Source: Rhodanobacter lindaniclasticus
GTDB lineage: Bacteria > Pseudomonadota > Gammaproteobacteria > Xanthomonadales > Rhodanobacteraceae
Length of the DNA: 64,000 nt
Assembly: GCF_004799035.1 (NCBI RefSeq)
Contig: NZ_MWIO01000014.1
Location: 1 to 64,000, forward strand
Direction: 5' to 3'
A model generated the notes under the pieces. It made no database searches. It worked only from the letters and a program-made list of their open reading frames with translations, and was not told the origin of the DNA. Of this stretch, positions 7,143 through 15,882 are shown one piece after another. The position numbers and the translations under genes were made by a program. The stretch's first letter is position 1. Every line of letters starts with the position of its first letter.

Positions 7143-8504
7143 ATGAGCGACGCGTCCTGGTGGCGGCGCCTGCGCAGCCGGCTCCGGCACGAACCGGCGC
7201 GCGGGACCGCACCCACCGCGCGCGTCGATGACGGTTCCAGCCGCGTCGCCGACAGCCTGCGCAGCCTGCTCGACGACCCGGCGATCCCGCCTTCGGTGCG
7301 CAGCGAGCTGGCCGGCGAATTCCGCCGCATCGAAAGCATGCTGGCCCGGCTCGAACGCGGCGAGCTGCACGTGGCGGTGTTCGGTCGCGTCTCCGCCGGC
7401 AAGTCGGCGCTGGGCAACGCCCTGCTCGGGCGCGAGGCGTTCCGCGTCGGCGTCCTGCACGGCACCACCACGGACGCCGAACACGCCGTGCTCGACGAGG
7501 CGCAGCACGACGGCCTGGTGCTGATCGACACGCCCGGCATCAACGAGCTCGACGGCGAGGCGCGCGAGAAGCTGGCGTTCGACGTCGCCGAGGTCAGCGA
7601 CCTGGTGATCTTCGTCTGCGACGGCGACCTCACCCGCGAGGAACTCGACGCGCTGAAGACGCTGGCCGCCACCCAGCGTCCGCTGCTGCTGGCGCTGAAC
7701 AAGGCCGATCGCTACGGCGCCGACGAACGCGACGGCCTGCTCGACCACCTGCGCCAGCGCACCGCCGGCCTCGTCCGCACCGAGGACGTGCTGGCCGTCG
7801 CCGCGCACCCGACCCCGCAGCGCGTGGTGGAAGTCGACGCGCGCGGCCAGGAGCACGTCCACGAACAGCCGCGCGCGGCCGATGTCGCGGCGCTGCGCGA
7901 ACGCCTGCTGGCGATCGCCGCGCGCGAAGGCAAGGCGCTGTCGGCGATCAACGCCGGCCTCTACGCCGGCCGCCTCACCGACCAGGTCAGCGCGCGCATC
8001 GCGCAAAACCGCAGGGCCGTGGCGGCGAAACTGATCCACAACTACTGCATCGCCAAGGGCGTCGCCGTGGCGCTCAACCCGATTCCGGTGGCCGACCTGC
8101 TCGCCGCCGCCGGGCTGGACGCGGCGATGGTGGTGCAGCTGTCGCGCGTCTACGGCCTGCCGCTGACCCGCGCCGAATCCGGTCGGCTGGTAGCGGTGAT
8201 CTCGGCGCAGCTGGCTGCGCTGATGGGCGCGATCTGGGGCATGCAGCTGGTCGCCTCGGCACTGAAAGGCGTCAGCGCCGGCCTGTCGGTTGTGGTCACC
8301 GCCGCGGCGCAAGGCGCGCTGGGCTGGTACGCCACCGTGCTGATCGGCCGCGCTGCCGAACGCTACCTGGTCGGCGGCAAGTCCTGGGGCGAAGCCGGCG
8401 CCAAGCGCGCCGTCGCCGACGTCGTCGCCAGCCTGGACCGCGATTCGATCCTGCGCGAGGCACGCGAGGAAATCCTCAAGCGGCTGAAATCGCGCCGCGT
8501 CTAG
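7143..8504 (+). CDS. GTPase with C-terminal DUF697 membrane domain
   Basis: A 453-residue P-loop GTPase. G1 is GRVSAGKS (81-88), G3 DTPG (129-132) and G4 NKAD (186-189), resembling the Era/dynamin-like group. Residues about 285-430 are a DUF697 region with hydrophobic helices (YcjF-like), which should anchor it at the inner membrane. It starts 7 bases after the YceI stop, so it may be the last gene of that operon. Family members are linked to envelope stress, but no specific function is established. The C-terminus is basic (EILKRLKSRR). Confidence 0.85.
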   Translation: MSDASWWRRLRSRLRHEPARGTAPTARVDDGSSRVADSLRSLLDDPAIPPSVRSELAGEFRRIESMLARLERGELHVAVFGRVSAGKSALGNALLGREAFRVGVLHGTTTDAEHAVLDEAQHDGLVLIDTPGINELDGEAREKLAFDVAEVSDLVIFVCDGDLTREELDALKTLAATQRPLLLALNKADRYGADERDGLLDHLRQRTAGLVRTEDVLAVAAHPTPQRVVEVDARGQEHVHEQPRAADVAALRERLLAIAAREGKALSAINAGLYAGRLTDQVSARIAQNRRAVAAKLIHNYCIAKGVAVALNPIPVADLLAAAGLDAAMVVQLSRVYGLPLTRAESGRLVAVISAQLAALMGAIWGMQLVASALKGVSAGLSVVVTAAAQGALGWYATVLIGRAAERYLVGGKSWGEAGAKRAVADVVASLDRDSILREAREEILKRLKSRRV

Positions 8505-8513
8505 TCCCGTGTC

Positions 8514-8537
8514 CCTCCCCCTGCTTGCAGGGGGAGG
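8514..8537. repeat. CCTCCCC palindrome (first copy)
   Basis: CCTCCCCCTGC and GCAGGGGGAGG form an 11-bp stem just after the GTPase gene. The same design recurs at 8620-8644. It looks like a short dispersed palindrome that can double as a bidirectional terminator in this convergent gap. Confidence 0.65.
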
Positions 8538-8619
8538 TCAGGAGGGGGTGAGCTTTTGACTTTGAGCCAAGATCAAGAGCGAACCCCGCCCTCCCAAAAG
8601 GGATTCCCTACGGTCACAA

Positions 8620-8644
8620 CCCTCCCCTGCTGCGCAGGGGAGGG
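8620..8644. repeat. CCTCCCC palindrome (second copy)
   Basis: CCCTCCCCTGC and GCAGGGGAGGG pair around a short loop, four bases from the stop codon of the CxxC redox gene on the minus strand. It is the second member of the pair starting at 8514. Confidence 0.65.
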
Positions 8645-8647
8645 AGC

Positions 8648-8878
8648 TCACTTCGCGAGGAACGCGCGCACCGCCGCAGCGTCGAACGGCCAATCCAGCT
8701 CGCGCCCGTCGCGCGCATCGCGCAGCACCGGCACGCGGGTGCCGTAGCGCTGTTCCAGCTCGGGTGAATCGTCGACCCACTCGCTGTCGAAATCCGGCGC
8801 GCGCGCCTCGGCCATGATGGCGAGGGCCTTGTCGCACAGGTGGCAGTAATCGCGCTGGTAGAGGATGAGGTCGGACAT
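8648..8878 (-). CDS. Glutaredoxin-like small redox protein (DUF836 type)
   Basis: A 76-residue thioredoxin-fold protein with a CHLC redox motif (Cys12, Cys15) after a first beta strand (LILYQRDY), and a cis-proline-type TRVPVLRD segment. Length and motif fit the glutaredoxin-like DUF836 family, thought to act in disulfide exchange; the substrate is unknown. The start at 8878 begins the fold directly; longer readings add no family sequence. It is divergent from sdaA with 67 bases between starts, and a palindrome follows it. Confidence 0.85.
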   Translation of the reverse strand: MSDLILYQRDYCHLCDKALAIMAEARAPDFDSEWVDDSPELEQRYGTRVPVLRDARDGRELDWPFDAAAVRAFLAK

Positions 8879-8945
8879 GCTGCTGCGAATGGCTCGGGGC
8901 GCCGCGTAGAATAGCCGGTCAACCCCCAGCGCAGTCGCACAATCC

Positions 8946-10328
8946 ATGGCCGTCAGCGTATTCGACCTGTTCAAGATCGGCATCGGGCCGTCCTCCTCGC
9001 ACACCGTGGGGCCGATGCGCGCCACCGCGCGCTTCGCCGAGCGCTGGCTGGAGGAGAAGGGCGTGCTGGACCGCGTCGCCCGCGTGCGCGCCGAGCTGTA
9101 CGGCTCGCTGGCCATGACCGGCCGCGGCCACGGCACCGACAAGGCCGTGCTGTTGGGTTTCGAGGGCCAACATCCGGACACGGTCGATCCCGACCAGATC
9201 CCCGCCACGCTCGGACGCATCCGCGGCACGGGCCGCATCCGCCTGCTCGGCAAGCGCGAGATCGCGTTCGACGAGAAGGCCGACCTGGTCTTCAACAAGC
9301 GCCAGAAGCTGCCATTCCACACCAACGGCATGCGCTTTTCCGCCTATGACGCCGACGGCAACGAACTGGCCACGCGCGACTACTACTCGGTCGGCGGCGG
9401 CTTCGTGGTCAACACCGACGAGGCGGCCGAAGACCGCATCGTCGCCGACACCACTGCCCAGCCCTACCCGTTCGGCACGGGCGACGAGATGCTGGCGCTG
9501 TGCAAGCAGCACCACCTGACCATCGCGCAGTTGATGATGGCCAACGAAAGCGTGTGGCGTCCCGAGGCGGAAACCCGCGCCGGCCTGCTCACCATCTGGC
9601 AGGCGATGAAGGACTGCGTCGAACGCGGCCTGCGTTCACCCGGCACCCTGCCCGGCGGACTGAAAGTGACGCGTCGCGCCCCCGCAATGCTGGACGACCT
9701 GCGCAACCAGCCCGAGGCCGCACTCAAGGATCCGCTGACCATCCTCGACTGGGTCAACCTCTACGCGCTGGCCGTGAACGAGGAAAACGCCGCTGGCGGC
9801 CGCGTGGTCACCGCACCCACCAACGGCGCGGCCGGCATCATCCCCGCCGTCGGCCACTACTACCTGCGCTTCTGTCCCAAGGCCGACGACGAAGGCATCA
9901 TCGAGTACCTGCTCACCGCCGCCGCCATCGGCATCCTGTACAAGGAAAACGCCTCGATCTCCGGCGCCGAAGTCGGCTGCCAGGGCGAAGTCGGCGTGGC
10001 CTGCTCGATGGCCGCAGGCGGCCTCACCGCCGCGCTGGGCGGCAACGTGATGCAGGTGGAGAACGCCGCCGAGATCGGCATGGAACACAACCTCGGCCTC
10101 ACCTGCGACCCCATCGGCGGCCTGGTGCAGATCCCCTGCATCGAACGCAACGCGATGGGCTCGGTCAAGGCCATCAACGCCAGCCGCATGGCGCTGAAGA
10201 GCGACGGCAAGCACCGCGTGTCGCTGGACAAGGTCATCAAGACCATGCGCGACACCGGCCGCGACATGAAGGACAAGTACAAGGAAACCTCGCGCGGCGG
10301 TTTGGCGGTGAACGTCATCGAGTGCTGA
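8946..10328 (+). CDS. sdaA: L-serine ammonia-lyase (L-serine dehydratase)
   Basis: A 460-residue single-chain enzyme that deaminates L-serine to pyruvate and ammonia with a [4Fe-4S] cluster. The beta domain (about 1-160) begins [19 protein letters not shown]. The alpha domain (about 180-460) carries the cluster cysteines in [15 protein letters not shown] and QIPCIERN. Length matches E. coli SdaA (454 residues). The start at 8946 gives the standard N-terminus. The neighbours do not define a pathway, although serine supply is relevant to the methionine/one-carbon genes 10 kb downstream. Confidence 0.96.
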   Translation: MAVSVFDLFKIGIGPSSSHTVGPMRATARFAERWLEEKGVLDRVARVRAELYGSLAMTGRGHGTDKAVLLGFEGQHPDTVDPDQIPATLGRIRGTGRIRLLGKREIAFDEKADLVFNKRQKLPFHTNGMRFSAYDADGNELATRDYYSVGGGFVVNTDEAAEDRIVADTTAQPYPFGTGDEMLALCKQHHLTIAQLMMANESVWRPEAETRAGLLTIWQAMKDCVERGLRSPGTLPGGLKVTRRAPAMLDDLRNQPEAALKDPLTILDWVNLYALAVNEENAAGGRVVTAPTNGAAGIIPAVGHYYLRFCPKADDEGIIEYLLTAAAIGILYKENASISGAEVGCQGEVGVACSMAAGGLTAALGGNVMQVENAAEIGMEHNLGLTCDPIGGLVQIPCIERNAMGSVKAINASRMALKSDGKHRVSLDKVIKTMRDTGRDMKDKYKETSRGGLAVNVIEC

Positions 10329-10363
10329 GCACGGGTGGCGGAATTTGCACTGATGAAAGCACC

Positions 10364-10381
10364 TGATGCATAAATGCGTCA
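10364..10381. promoter_or_regulatory. Operator-like inverted repeat upstream of hsdR
   Basis: TGATGCAT and ATGCGTCA flank AA and form an 8+8 inverted repeat with one mismatch, 70 bases before the hsdR start. It could be an operator for the restriction genes; no regulator gene for it is recognised. Confidence 0.35.
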
Positions 10382-10450
10382 GGGAGGCGCACGCCGCGAC
10401 GACATCTCCGCCGATCTTTGCGACGATCCGGCCCAGGGCAGGGAGCGTTT

Positions 10451-13400
10451 TTGATCACGTTCAACGAAGATTCGCGAGTCAAGATCCCGGCACTGCTGCA
10501 TCTGTCGCGGCTGGGCTACGACTACCTGTCGCTGAAGCAGGCACGTCGCGATGAGCGCAGCAATATTTTTCCGGAGATTCTCGAAGCAGCCCTGCTGCGC
10601 ATCAACCCCGACCTGCACCGCCAGGACCTGTCCAGCCTGCTCGATGAAATCCGGCTGGACCTGCAGAACGAAGACCTCGGCAAGGCCTTCCACAAGCGCC
10701 TCACCGCACGCTCGGGCGTACGCCTGATCGACTTCGACGATCTCGACAACAACAGCTGGCATGCCGTCACCGAACTGCCGTTCGAAAACGGCGAGGACAA
10801 CTTCCGCCCTGACATCACCCTGCTGGTCAACGGCCTGCCGCTGGCGATCATCGAGGTGAAGAAGCGCATGAATCGCGGCGGCGTGCTCGAAGAGCGCAGG
10901 CGCATGGATCGCCGCCACGCCAACCGCAAGTTCCGCCACTTCTTCAACCTGATCCAGCTGCAGGTGTTCTCCAACAACATGGAGTACGACGAAGCGGCCA
11001 TCGACCCCGTGCAGGGCGCGTTCTACGCCGCGTCCACCTACGGCGAAGCGCACTTCAATTACTTCCGCGAAGAGCGTCAGGCCGAGCTTGCCGGCCTCAT
11101 CGCGCCGCTGTCCGAAGCCACCGAAAACGCCATCCTCACCGACACCAACCTGGTCAGCATCAAGGGCACGCCGGAGTTCGAGCGCAACAAGGCCGCCGAC
11201 ACGCCGACCCACCGTCTGCTCACCTCGCTGTTCAGTCGCCAGCGGCTCGCCTTCATCCTGCAATACGCGTTCGCCTGGCTGGACGAGGAAGAGGGCATCC
11301 AGAAGCACGTGATGCGCTACCCGCAGCTGTTCGCCACGCTGGCCATCGCCGAGCGCCTGGCGGCGGGCGTGCGCAAGGGCATCATCTGGCACACCCAGGG
11401 CAGCGGCAAGACTGCGCTGGCCTACTACAACGTGCGCTTCCTCACCGACTGGTTCCGGCAGACCGGGCAGGTGCCGCGCTTCTATTTCATCGTCGACCGG
11501 CTGGACCTGCTCAAGCAGGCGCGCGACGAATTCCGCCTGCGCGGCCTCACCGTGCACGTGATCGACAGTCGCGACGCGTTCGCCCGCGACATCAAACAGG
11601 GCGGAGCCGCCCGCAACGACCGGGGCGCGGCCGAGATCACCGTGGTCAACATCCAGAAGTTCAAGGACGACCCGGATGTCGCCGCCGCGCAGGATTACAA
11701 CCTTGCCGTGCAGCGCGTGTATTTCCTCGACGAGGTGCACCGAAGCTACAACCCGAAAGGCAGCTTCCTCGCCAACCTGGAACAGTCCGATCGCAGCGCG
11801 ATCAAGATCGGCCTCACCGGCACGCCGCTGATCGGCGAGCAGTTGCAGTCCAAGGCGCTGTTCGGCGACTACATCCACAAGTACTACTACAACGCTTCGA
11901 TCGCCGATGGCTACACCCTGCGCCTGATCCGCGAGGAAATCGCCACCCGCTACAGGATGCAGCTGCAGCAGGCACTGGCAGCGATCGAAGTGCAACAGGG
12001 CGGCATCGAGCGCAAGGCGCTGTACGCCCACAAGCACTTCGTCGGCGCCATGCTCGACTACATCCTGCGCGATTTCGTGCAGTCCCGTATTACCTTCGGC
12101 GACGACAGCATCGGCGGCATGGTGATCTGCGACAGCGCCGAGCAGGCACGCGAGCTGCACCGCCAGTTCCAGCAGCTCATGCAACAGGAGGCGCGGCCCA
12201 TCGTGGCCGAGCCGGCCAACGACGCCACCTACCGGCAGGATCGCGTGGCCGAGGATGCCGCCCATTACGCCAGGCAGCCGCTCAGCGCCGCGCTGATCCT
12301 GCACGACGAGGGCGACAAGCAGTCGCGCGAGGACCAGGTCAAGGCCTACAAGAAGGGCCGGATCGACCTGCTGTTCGTCTACAACATGCTGCTCACCGGC
12401 TTCGACGCGCCGCGGCTCAAGAAGCTCTACTTCGGCCGCGTCATCAAGAACCACAACCTGCTGCAGGCGCTCACCCGGGTCAACCGCCGCTACGGCAGGT
12501 TCCGCTACGGCTACGTGGTGGATTTTGCGGACATCCAGGCCGAGTTCGACAGGGCCAATCGCGACTACTACGACGAGCTCACCGCCGAACTGGGCGACGA
12601 GATCGAGCACTACAGCCAGCTGTTCATGAGCGAGGCGGAGATCCGCGCCAGCGTCGAGGCCATCCGCGAGGCGCTGTTCGCCTTTTCGCTGGACGACGCC
12701 GAGCTGTTCTCGCAGCAGGTCGGCCAGATCCAGGATCGCCAGCAACTGCTTGCCATCGTCAAGGCGCTCACCCAGGCACGCGAGCTGTACAACCTGATCC
12801 GCCTCGGCGGCTACAAGGAACTGGCTGGCCAGTTGGATTTCCGCAAGCTGCGCGTACTGCACATCGAAGCCCAGAACGCGCTGGCCGCACTCAACCTCAA
12901 GCACCAGCTGGAACACGCCGACGACACCTCCGGCCTGCTCAACCAGGCGCTGGAAGACGTGATCTTCAAGTTCGAGAAAGTTGGCGAGGCCGAACTGAAG
13001 CTGGCCGACGAGCTGAAGGACATCCTGCGCCGCACCCGCGAAACCCTGGCTTCTACCCAGGACCCGCAAGACCCGGCCTGGATCAGCCTCAAGGACGAAC
13101 TGGAGCGCCTGTTCAAGGCCAAGAAACTCAGCGAAGTGAGCCAGCAGGAGATGCAGGCGAACATCACCGCGCTGCGCGACATCGAACAGCACGCCCGCGC
13201 ACTCAACCAGGCCAACGCCAACCTCGCCACCCGCTACGGCGGCGACACCAAGCTGATGCGCGTGCACAAGCGCCTGCTGGGCTCGCACCGCCTGGGCGAC
13301 AACCAGACCCGCCTGCACGCCGCGCTGGTCGGCATCAAGCGCGACATGGACGGCGCCGTGCTCGGCAACCGCGAGCTGCTGGGCAACCCGGCGTTCTTCG

Positions 13401-13546
13401 AGCGCAGCGTGATGCCCATCGTGATGCGTCACTTCCTGGACAAGCCGCCCGAGCCAGACGCCGAAACTCGCCGCCTGATCCAGCGGCTGCTGGTGGGCGA
13501 ATACCTGGGCGAATCCCAGGGGCGCCTGCCGTTCGAGCGGGGATGA
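10451..13546 (+). CDS. hsdR: Type I restriction enzyme, endonuclease/translocase subunit
   Basis: A 1031-residue HsdR, the subunit that translocates and cuts unmodified DNA. The N-terminal PD-(D/E)XK nuclease has Asp121, Glu135 and Lys137 (FRPDITLLVNG, IIEVKK). The SF2 motor has Walker A TQGSGKT (315-321), Walker B variant DEVH (427-430) and LTGTP as motif III. A helical C-terminal region should bind the methyltransferase. The start is TTG at 10451, preceded at 5 bases by AGGGAG; a second in-frame TTG at 10418 is possible. hsdM and hsdS follow, but a toxin-antitoxin pair separates them from hsdR. No frameshift is visible, so the enzyme is probably active. Confidence 0.96.
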   Translation: MITFNEDSRVKIPALLHLSRLGYDYLSLKQARRDERSNIFPEILEAALLRINPDLHRQDLSSLLDEIRLDLQNEDLGKAFHKRLTARSGVRLIDFDDLDNNSWHAVTELPFENGEDNFRPDITLLVNGLPLAIIEVKKRMNRGGVLEERRRMDRRHANRKFRHFFNLIQLQVFSNNMEYDEAAIDPVQGAFYAASTYGEAHFNYFREERQAELAGLIAPLSEATENAILTDTNLVSIKGTPEFERNKAADTPTHRLLTSLFSRQRLAFILQYAFAWLDEEEGIQKHVMRYPQLFATLAIAERLAAGVRKGIIWHTQGSGKTALAYYNVRFLTDWFRQTGQVPRFYFIVDRLDLLKQARDEFRLRGLTVHVIDSRDAFARDIKQGGAARNDRGAAEITVVNIQKFKDDPDVAAAQDYNLAVQRVYFLDEVHRSYNPKGSFLANLEQSDRSAIKIGLTGTPLIGEQLQSKALFGDYIHKYYYNASIADGYTLRLIREEIATRYRMQLQQALAAIEVQQGGIERKALYAHKHFVGAMLDYILRDFVQSRITFGDDSIGGMVICDSAEQARELHRQFQQLMQQEARPIVAEPANDATYRQDRVAEDAAHYARQPLSAALILHDEGDKQSREDQVKAYKKGRIDLLFVYNMLLTGFDAPRLKKLYFGRVIKNHNLLQALTRVNRRYGRFRYGYVVDFADIQAEFDRANRDYYDELTAELGDEIEHYSQLFMSEAEIRASVEAIREALFAFSLDDAELFSQQVGQIQDRQQLLAIVKALTQARELYNLIRLGGYKELAGQLDFRKLRVLHIEAQNALAALNLKHQLEHADDTSGLLNQALEDVIFKFEKVGEAELKLADELKDILRRTRETLASTQDPQDPAWISLKDELERLFKAKKLSEVSQQEMQANITALRDIEQHARALNQANANLATRYGGDTKLMRVHKRLLGSHRLGDNQTRLHAALVGIKRDMDGAVLGNRELLGNPAFFERSVMPIVMRHFLDKPPEPDAETRRLIQRLLVGEYLGESQGRLPFERG

Positions 13547-13619
13547 ACCCCCGTTTCTGGCAGCCCGGCGTCGACCGTGCTAGGGTTGCATCGCAAATGC
13601 TATGCAAGAGGATGCCGCC

Positions 13620-13889
13620 ATGAAAACCGCCACCTTGCCGCCCCTGCGTGTCGCTCCCGAGCTGCGCCAGGCGGCCGAATCCGTGCTGCGCGAGGGCGAG
13701 ACCTTGTCCAGTTTCATGGAACAGTCCCTGCGCGACGAGGTGAATCGCCGCCACATGCAAGCCGAGTTCATCGCCCGCGGTCTGGCGGCGCGGGAAGACG
13801 CCAAGCGCACAGGTGGGTACTTCACGGTCAATGAATCGCTCGCGGGCCTGGACGCCATTCTCGCCAAGCACAAGCCCGACGCCCAGTGA
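13620..13889 (+). CDS. Antitoxin (YlcI/YnfO-like) of a ParE-type TA pair
   Basis: An 89-residue protein with a short N-terminal strand (TATLPPLRVAPELRQ), an amphipathic helix region suggesting ribbon-helix-helix DNA binding, and a C-terminal tail (GGYFTVNESLAGLDAIL) likely to wrap the toxin. The start at 13620 has GAGG 8 bases upstream. Its stop overlaps the toxin start (GTGA), the usual coupling of an antitoxin with its toxin. It should neutralise the downstream ParE-like protein and repress its own promoter. It sits between hsdR and hsdM, an unusual position. Confidence 0.82.
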   Translation: MKTATLPPLRVAPELRQAAESVLREGETLSSFMEQSLRDEVNRRHMQAEFIARGLAAREDAKRTGGYFTVNESLAGLDAILAKHKPDAQ

Positions 13890-14185
13890 GTTTCCGGGTC
13901 CGGATCAGTCAGGCCGCGCAGCACGATCTCGAGCGCCTGCTGGATTTCCTCGCACCCGTGGACTACCCCGCGGCCTTGCGCGCACGCGCGGCGATCGAGC
14001 GCGGCTACGCGTTTCTGGCGGACATGCCATTTTCCTGCCGCAAGGTGGACGACGCCAACCCCTTCCTGCGCGAGCTGGTCATCCCTTTCGGCCACGCCGG
14101 CTACGTCGCCTTGTTCGACATCGAAGACGAGCACACCCTCACCATCCTCGCCGTCCGCCACCAGCGCGAAGACGACTACCACTGA
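13886..14185 (+). CDS. RelE/ParE-family toxin
   Basis: A 99-residue protein with the RelE/ParE fold: an N-terminal strand (FRVRISQAAQHDLERLLDFL), a helical hairpin, then FSCRKVDDANPFLRELVIPF, GYVALFDIED and the C-terminal ILAVRHQREDDYH typical of the ParE-like branch. ParE members poison gyrase and RelE members cut mRNA; the sequence does not settle which applies. The start is GTG at 13886, overlapping the antitoxin stop. The stop overlaps an ATG in the hsdM frame at 14185, so the pair and hsdM may be translated from one mRNA. Confidence 0.85.
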   Translation: MSFRVRISQAAQHDLERLLDFLAPVDYPAALRARAAIERGYAFLADMPFSCRKVDDANPFLRELVIPFGHAGYVALFDIEDEHTLTILAVRHQREDDYH

Positions 14186-14226
14186 TGGGCGGCAACCGAC
14201 CCCATCCCACCCCCACACAGACCGCC

Positions 14227-15882
14227 ATGAACCCCAGCTACCAGCAACAGACTCGCGACCTGATCGACGGCCTCAAGGCCGTGTGCGCCAGCGCCGGCCT
14301 CGGCAACGACGGCAACGAATACAAGATCATCGTGCAGACCTTTCTGTACAAGCTGCTGTGCGACAAGTTCGCCTACGAAATGAAGCGCGCTTGCCCGGCG
14401 CTGGCCGGCGTGGATGACTGGATCGTCGGTTGGCAGGCACTACCCGAAGAGGCGCAGCAAGACCTGCAAGACATGCTGCCTGCGGAAACCCCGCGCCTCA
14501 CCGCCGACCAGCTGATCCCCAGCCTGTTCAACCGCCAGAGCGAACCGGGCTTCGCCAAACTGTGGGACGACACCCTGATCGCCATCGCCGTGGCCAACAA
14601 CGACATCTTCGCGGTGCAGACCGATGACGGCGAGAAGGTGGCGCTGTTCGACCGCCTCAGCGAATACGTCACCGGCAGCGCCGACAAGCGCGACGGCTTC
14701 GTGCGCGCGCTGTTCAACAAGCTGGTGGGGGTGAGCTTCGAGCGCCTGTTCGAGCAGAAGTACGACTTCTACGCCGCCCTGTTCGAATACCTGATCAAGG
14801 ACTACAACAAGGACAACGGCGGCAAGTACGCCGAGTACTACACCCCGCACGCGGTGGCCACCATCATGGCCGACATCCTGGTGCCCCAAGCCGAGCGCGG
14901 CACCGTGAAAAACGTCACCTGCTACGACCCGGCGTCGGGCTCCGGCACCTTGCTGATGGCGCTGGCGCACGCGCTGGGCGAGGACCACTGCAGCATCTTC
15001 TCGCAGGACATCTCGCAGAAATCCTCCAGCCTGCTGCGCCTGAACCTGGTGCTCAACAAGCTGGTGCACTCCATCCCGCACATCACCCAGGGCAACACCA
15101 TCCTGCATCCGGTGCACAAGGAGGGCAAAGCGCTGCGGCGCTTCGACTACATCGTCTCCAATCCGCCGTTCAAGATGGATTTCAGCGATTTCCGCGACGA
15201 CCTGGAGTCCGACGCCAATACCAGCCGCTTCTTCGCCGGCATCCCCAAGGTGCCGGCCAAGGCGAAGGACAAGATGGCGATCTACCTCTTGTTCATCCAG
15301 CACATCATCGCCAGCCTCAAACCCGGCGGCAAAGCCGCCGTGGTCGTGCCGACCGGCTTCATCACCGCCGCCAGCGGCATCGAGCTGCGCATCCGCCAGA
15401 AGCTGGTGGACGAGAAGATGATTGCCGGCGTGGTCTCCATGCCCAGCAACATCTTCGCCACCACCGGTACCAACGTGTCGATCCTGTTTCTGGACAGGCC
15501 CGCACTCGACACCACGAACCGCGACGGCGTGGTGCTGATCGACGCCTCCGCGCTGGGCGAGAAGGTCAAGGAGGGAAAGAACCAGAAGACCCTGCTCAGC
15601 CACGCCGAAGAACAACGCATCGTGGCCACCTTCAACGCCCGCGAGGCCGTGGAGGATTTCTCGGTGGTGGTCGATCACGCGGCGATCGCGGCGAAGAATT
15701 ATTCGCTGAGCGCGGGGCAGTATTTCGAGGTGAAGATCGAGTACTCCGACCTGTCTCCATCTGAATTTTCCAAGCGGATAGCCGGATTTAACGCAAGCCT
15801 GGGCGAGCTTTTTCAGCAGTCCAAGGCACTCGAGAAGGACATCGAAGAAAATATGTCGAAGTTGACCTATGAAGCTCAATAG
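14227..15882 (+). CDS. hsdM: Type I DNA methyltransferase subunit
   Basis: A 551-residue N6-adenine methyltransferase. SAM-binding motif I is DPASGSG (234-240) and catalytic motif IV is NPPF (312-315). The N-terminal helical domain (about 1-170) and the KYAEYYTPHAVA segment before motif I are standard for HsdM. It partners HsdS for modification and HsdR for restriction. The start MNPSYQQQTRD at 14227 was chosen by family fit; an in-frame ATG at 14185 overlaps the toxin stop and would add 14 residues. The stop overlaps hsdS by 14 bases. The last ~130 bases are noticeably less GC-rich, continuing into hsdS. Confidence 0.96.
   Translation: MNPSYQQQTRDLIDGLKAVCASAGLGNDGNEYKIIVQTFLYKLLCDKFAYEMKRACPALAGVDDWIVGWQALPEEAQQDLQDMLPAETPRLTADQLIPSLFNRQSEPGFAKLWDDTLIAIAVANNDIFAVQTDDGEKVALFDRLSEYVTGSADKRDGFVRALFNKLVGVSFERLFEQKYDFYAALFEYLIKDYNKDNGGKYAEYYTPHAVATIMADILVPQAERGTVKNVTCYDPASGSGTLLMALAHALGEDHCSIFSQDISQKSSSLLRLNLVLNKLVHSIPHITQGNTILHPVHKEGKALRRFDYIVSNPPFKMDFSDFRDDLESDANTSRFFAGIPKVPAKAKDKMAIYLLFIQHIIASLKPGGKAAVVVPTGFITAASGIELRIRQKLVDEKMIAGVVSMPSNIFATTGTNVSILFLDRPALDTTNRDGVVLIDASALGEKVKEGKNQKTLLSHAEEQRIVATFNAREAVEDFSVVVDHAAIAAKNYSLSAGQYFEVKIEYSDLSPSEFSKRIAGFNASLGELFQQSKALEKDIEENMSKLTYEAQ

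Noticed and set aside
10379-13432. 1017-residue minus-strand open frame opposite hsdR
   Set aside because: Antisense shadow with Val/Leu/Gln bias and no recognisable domain; the HsdR frame has all catalytic motifs.
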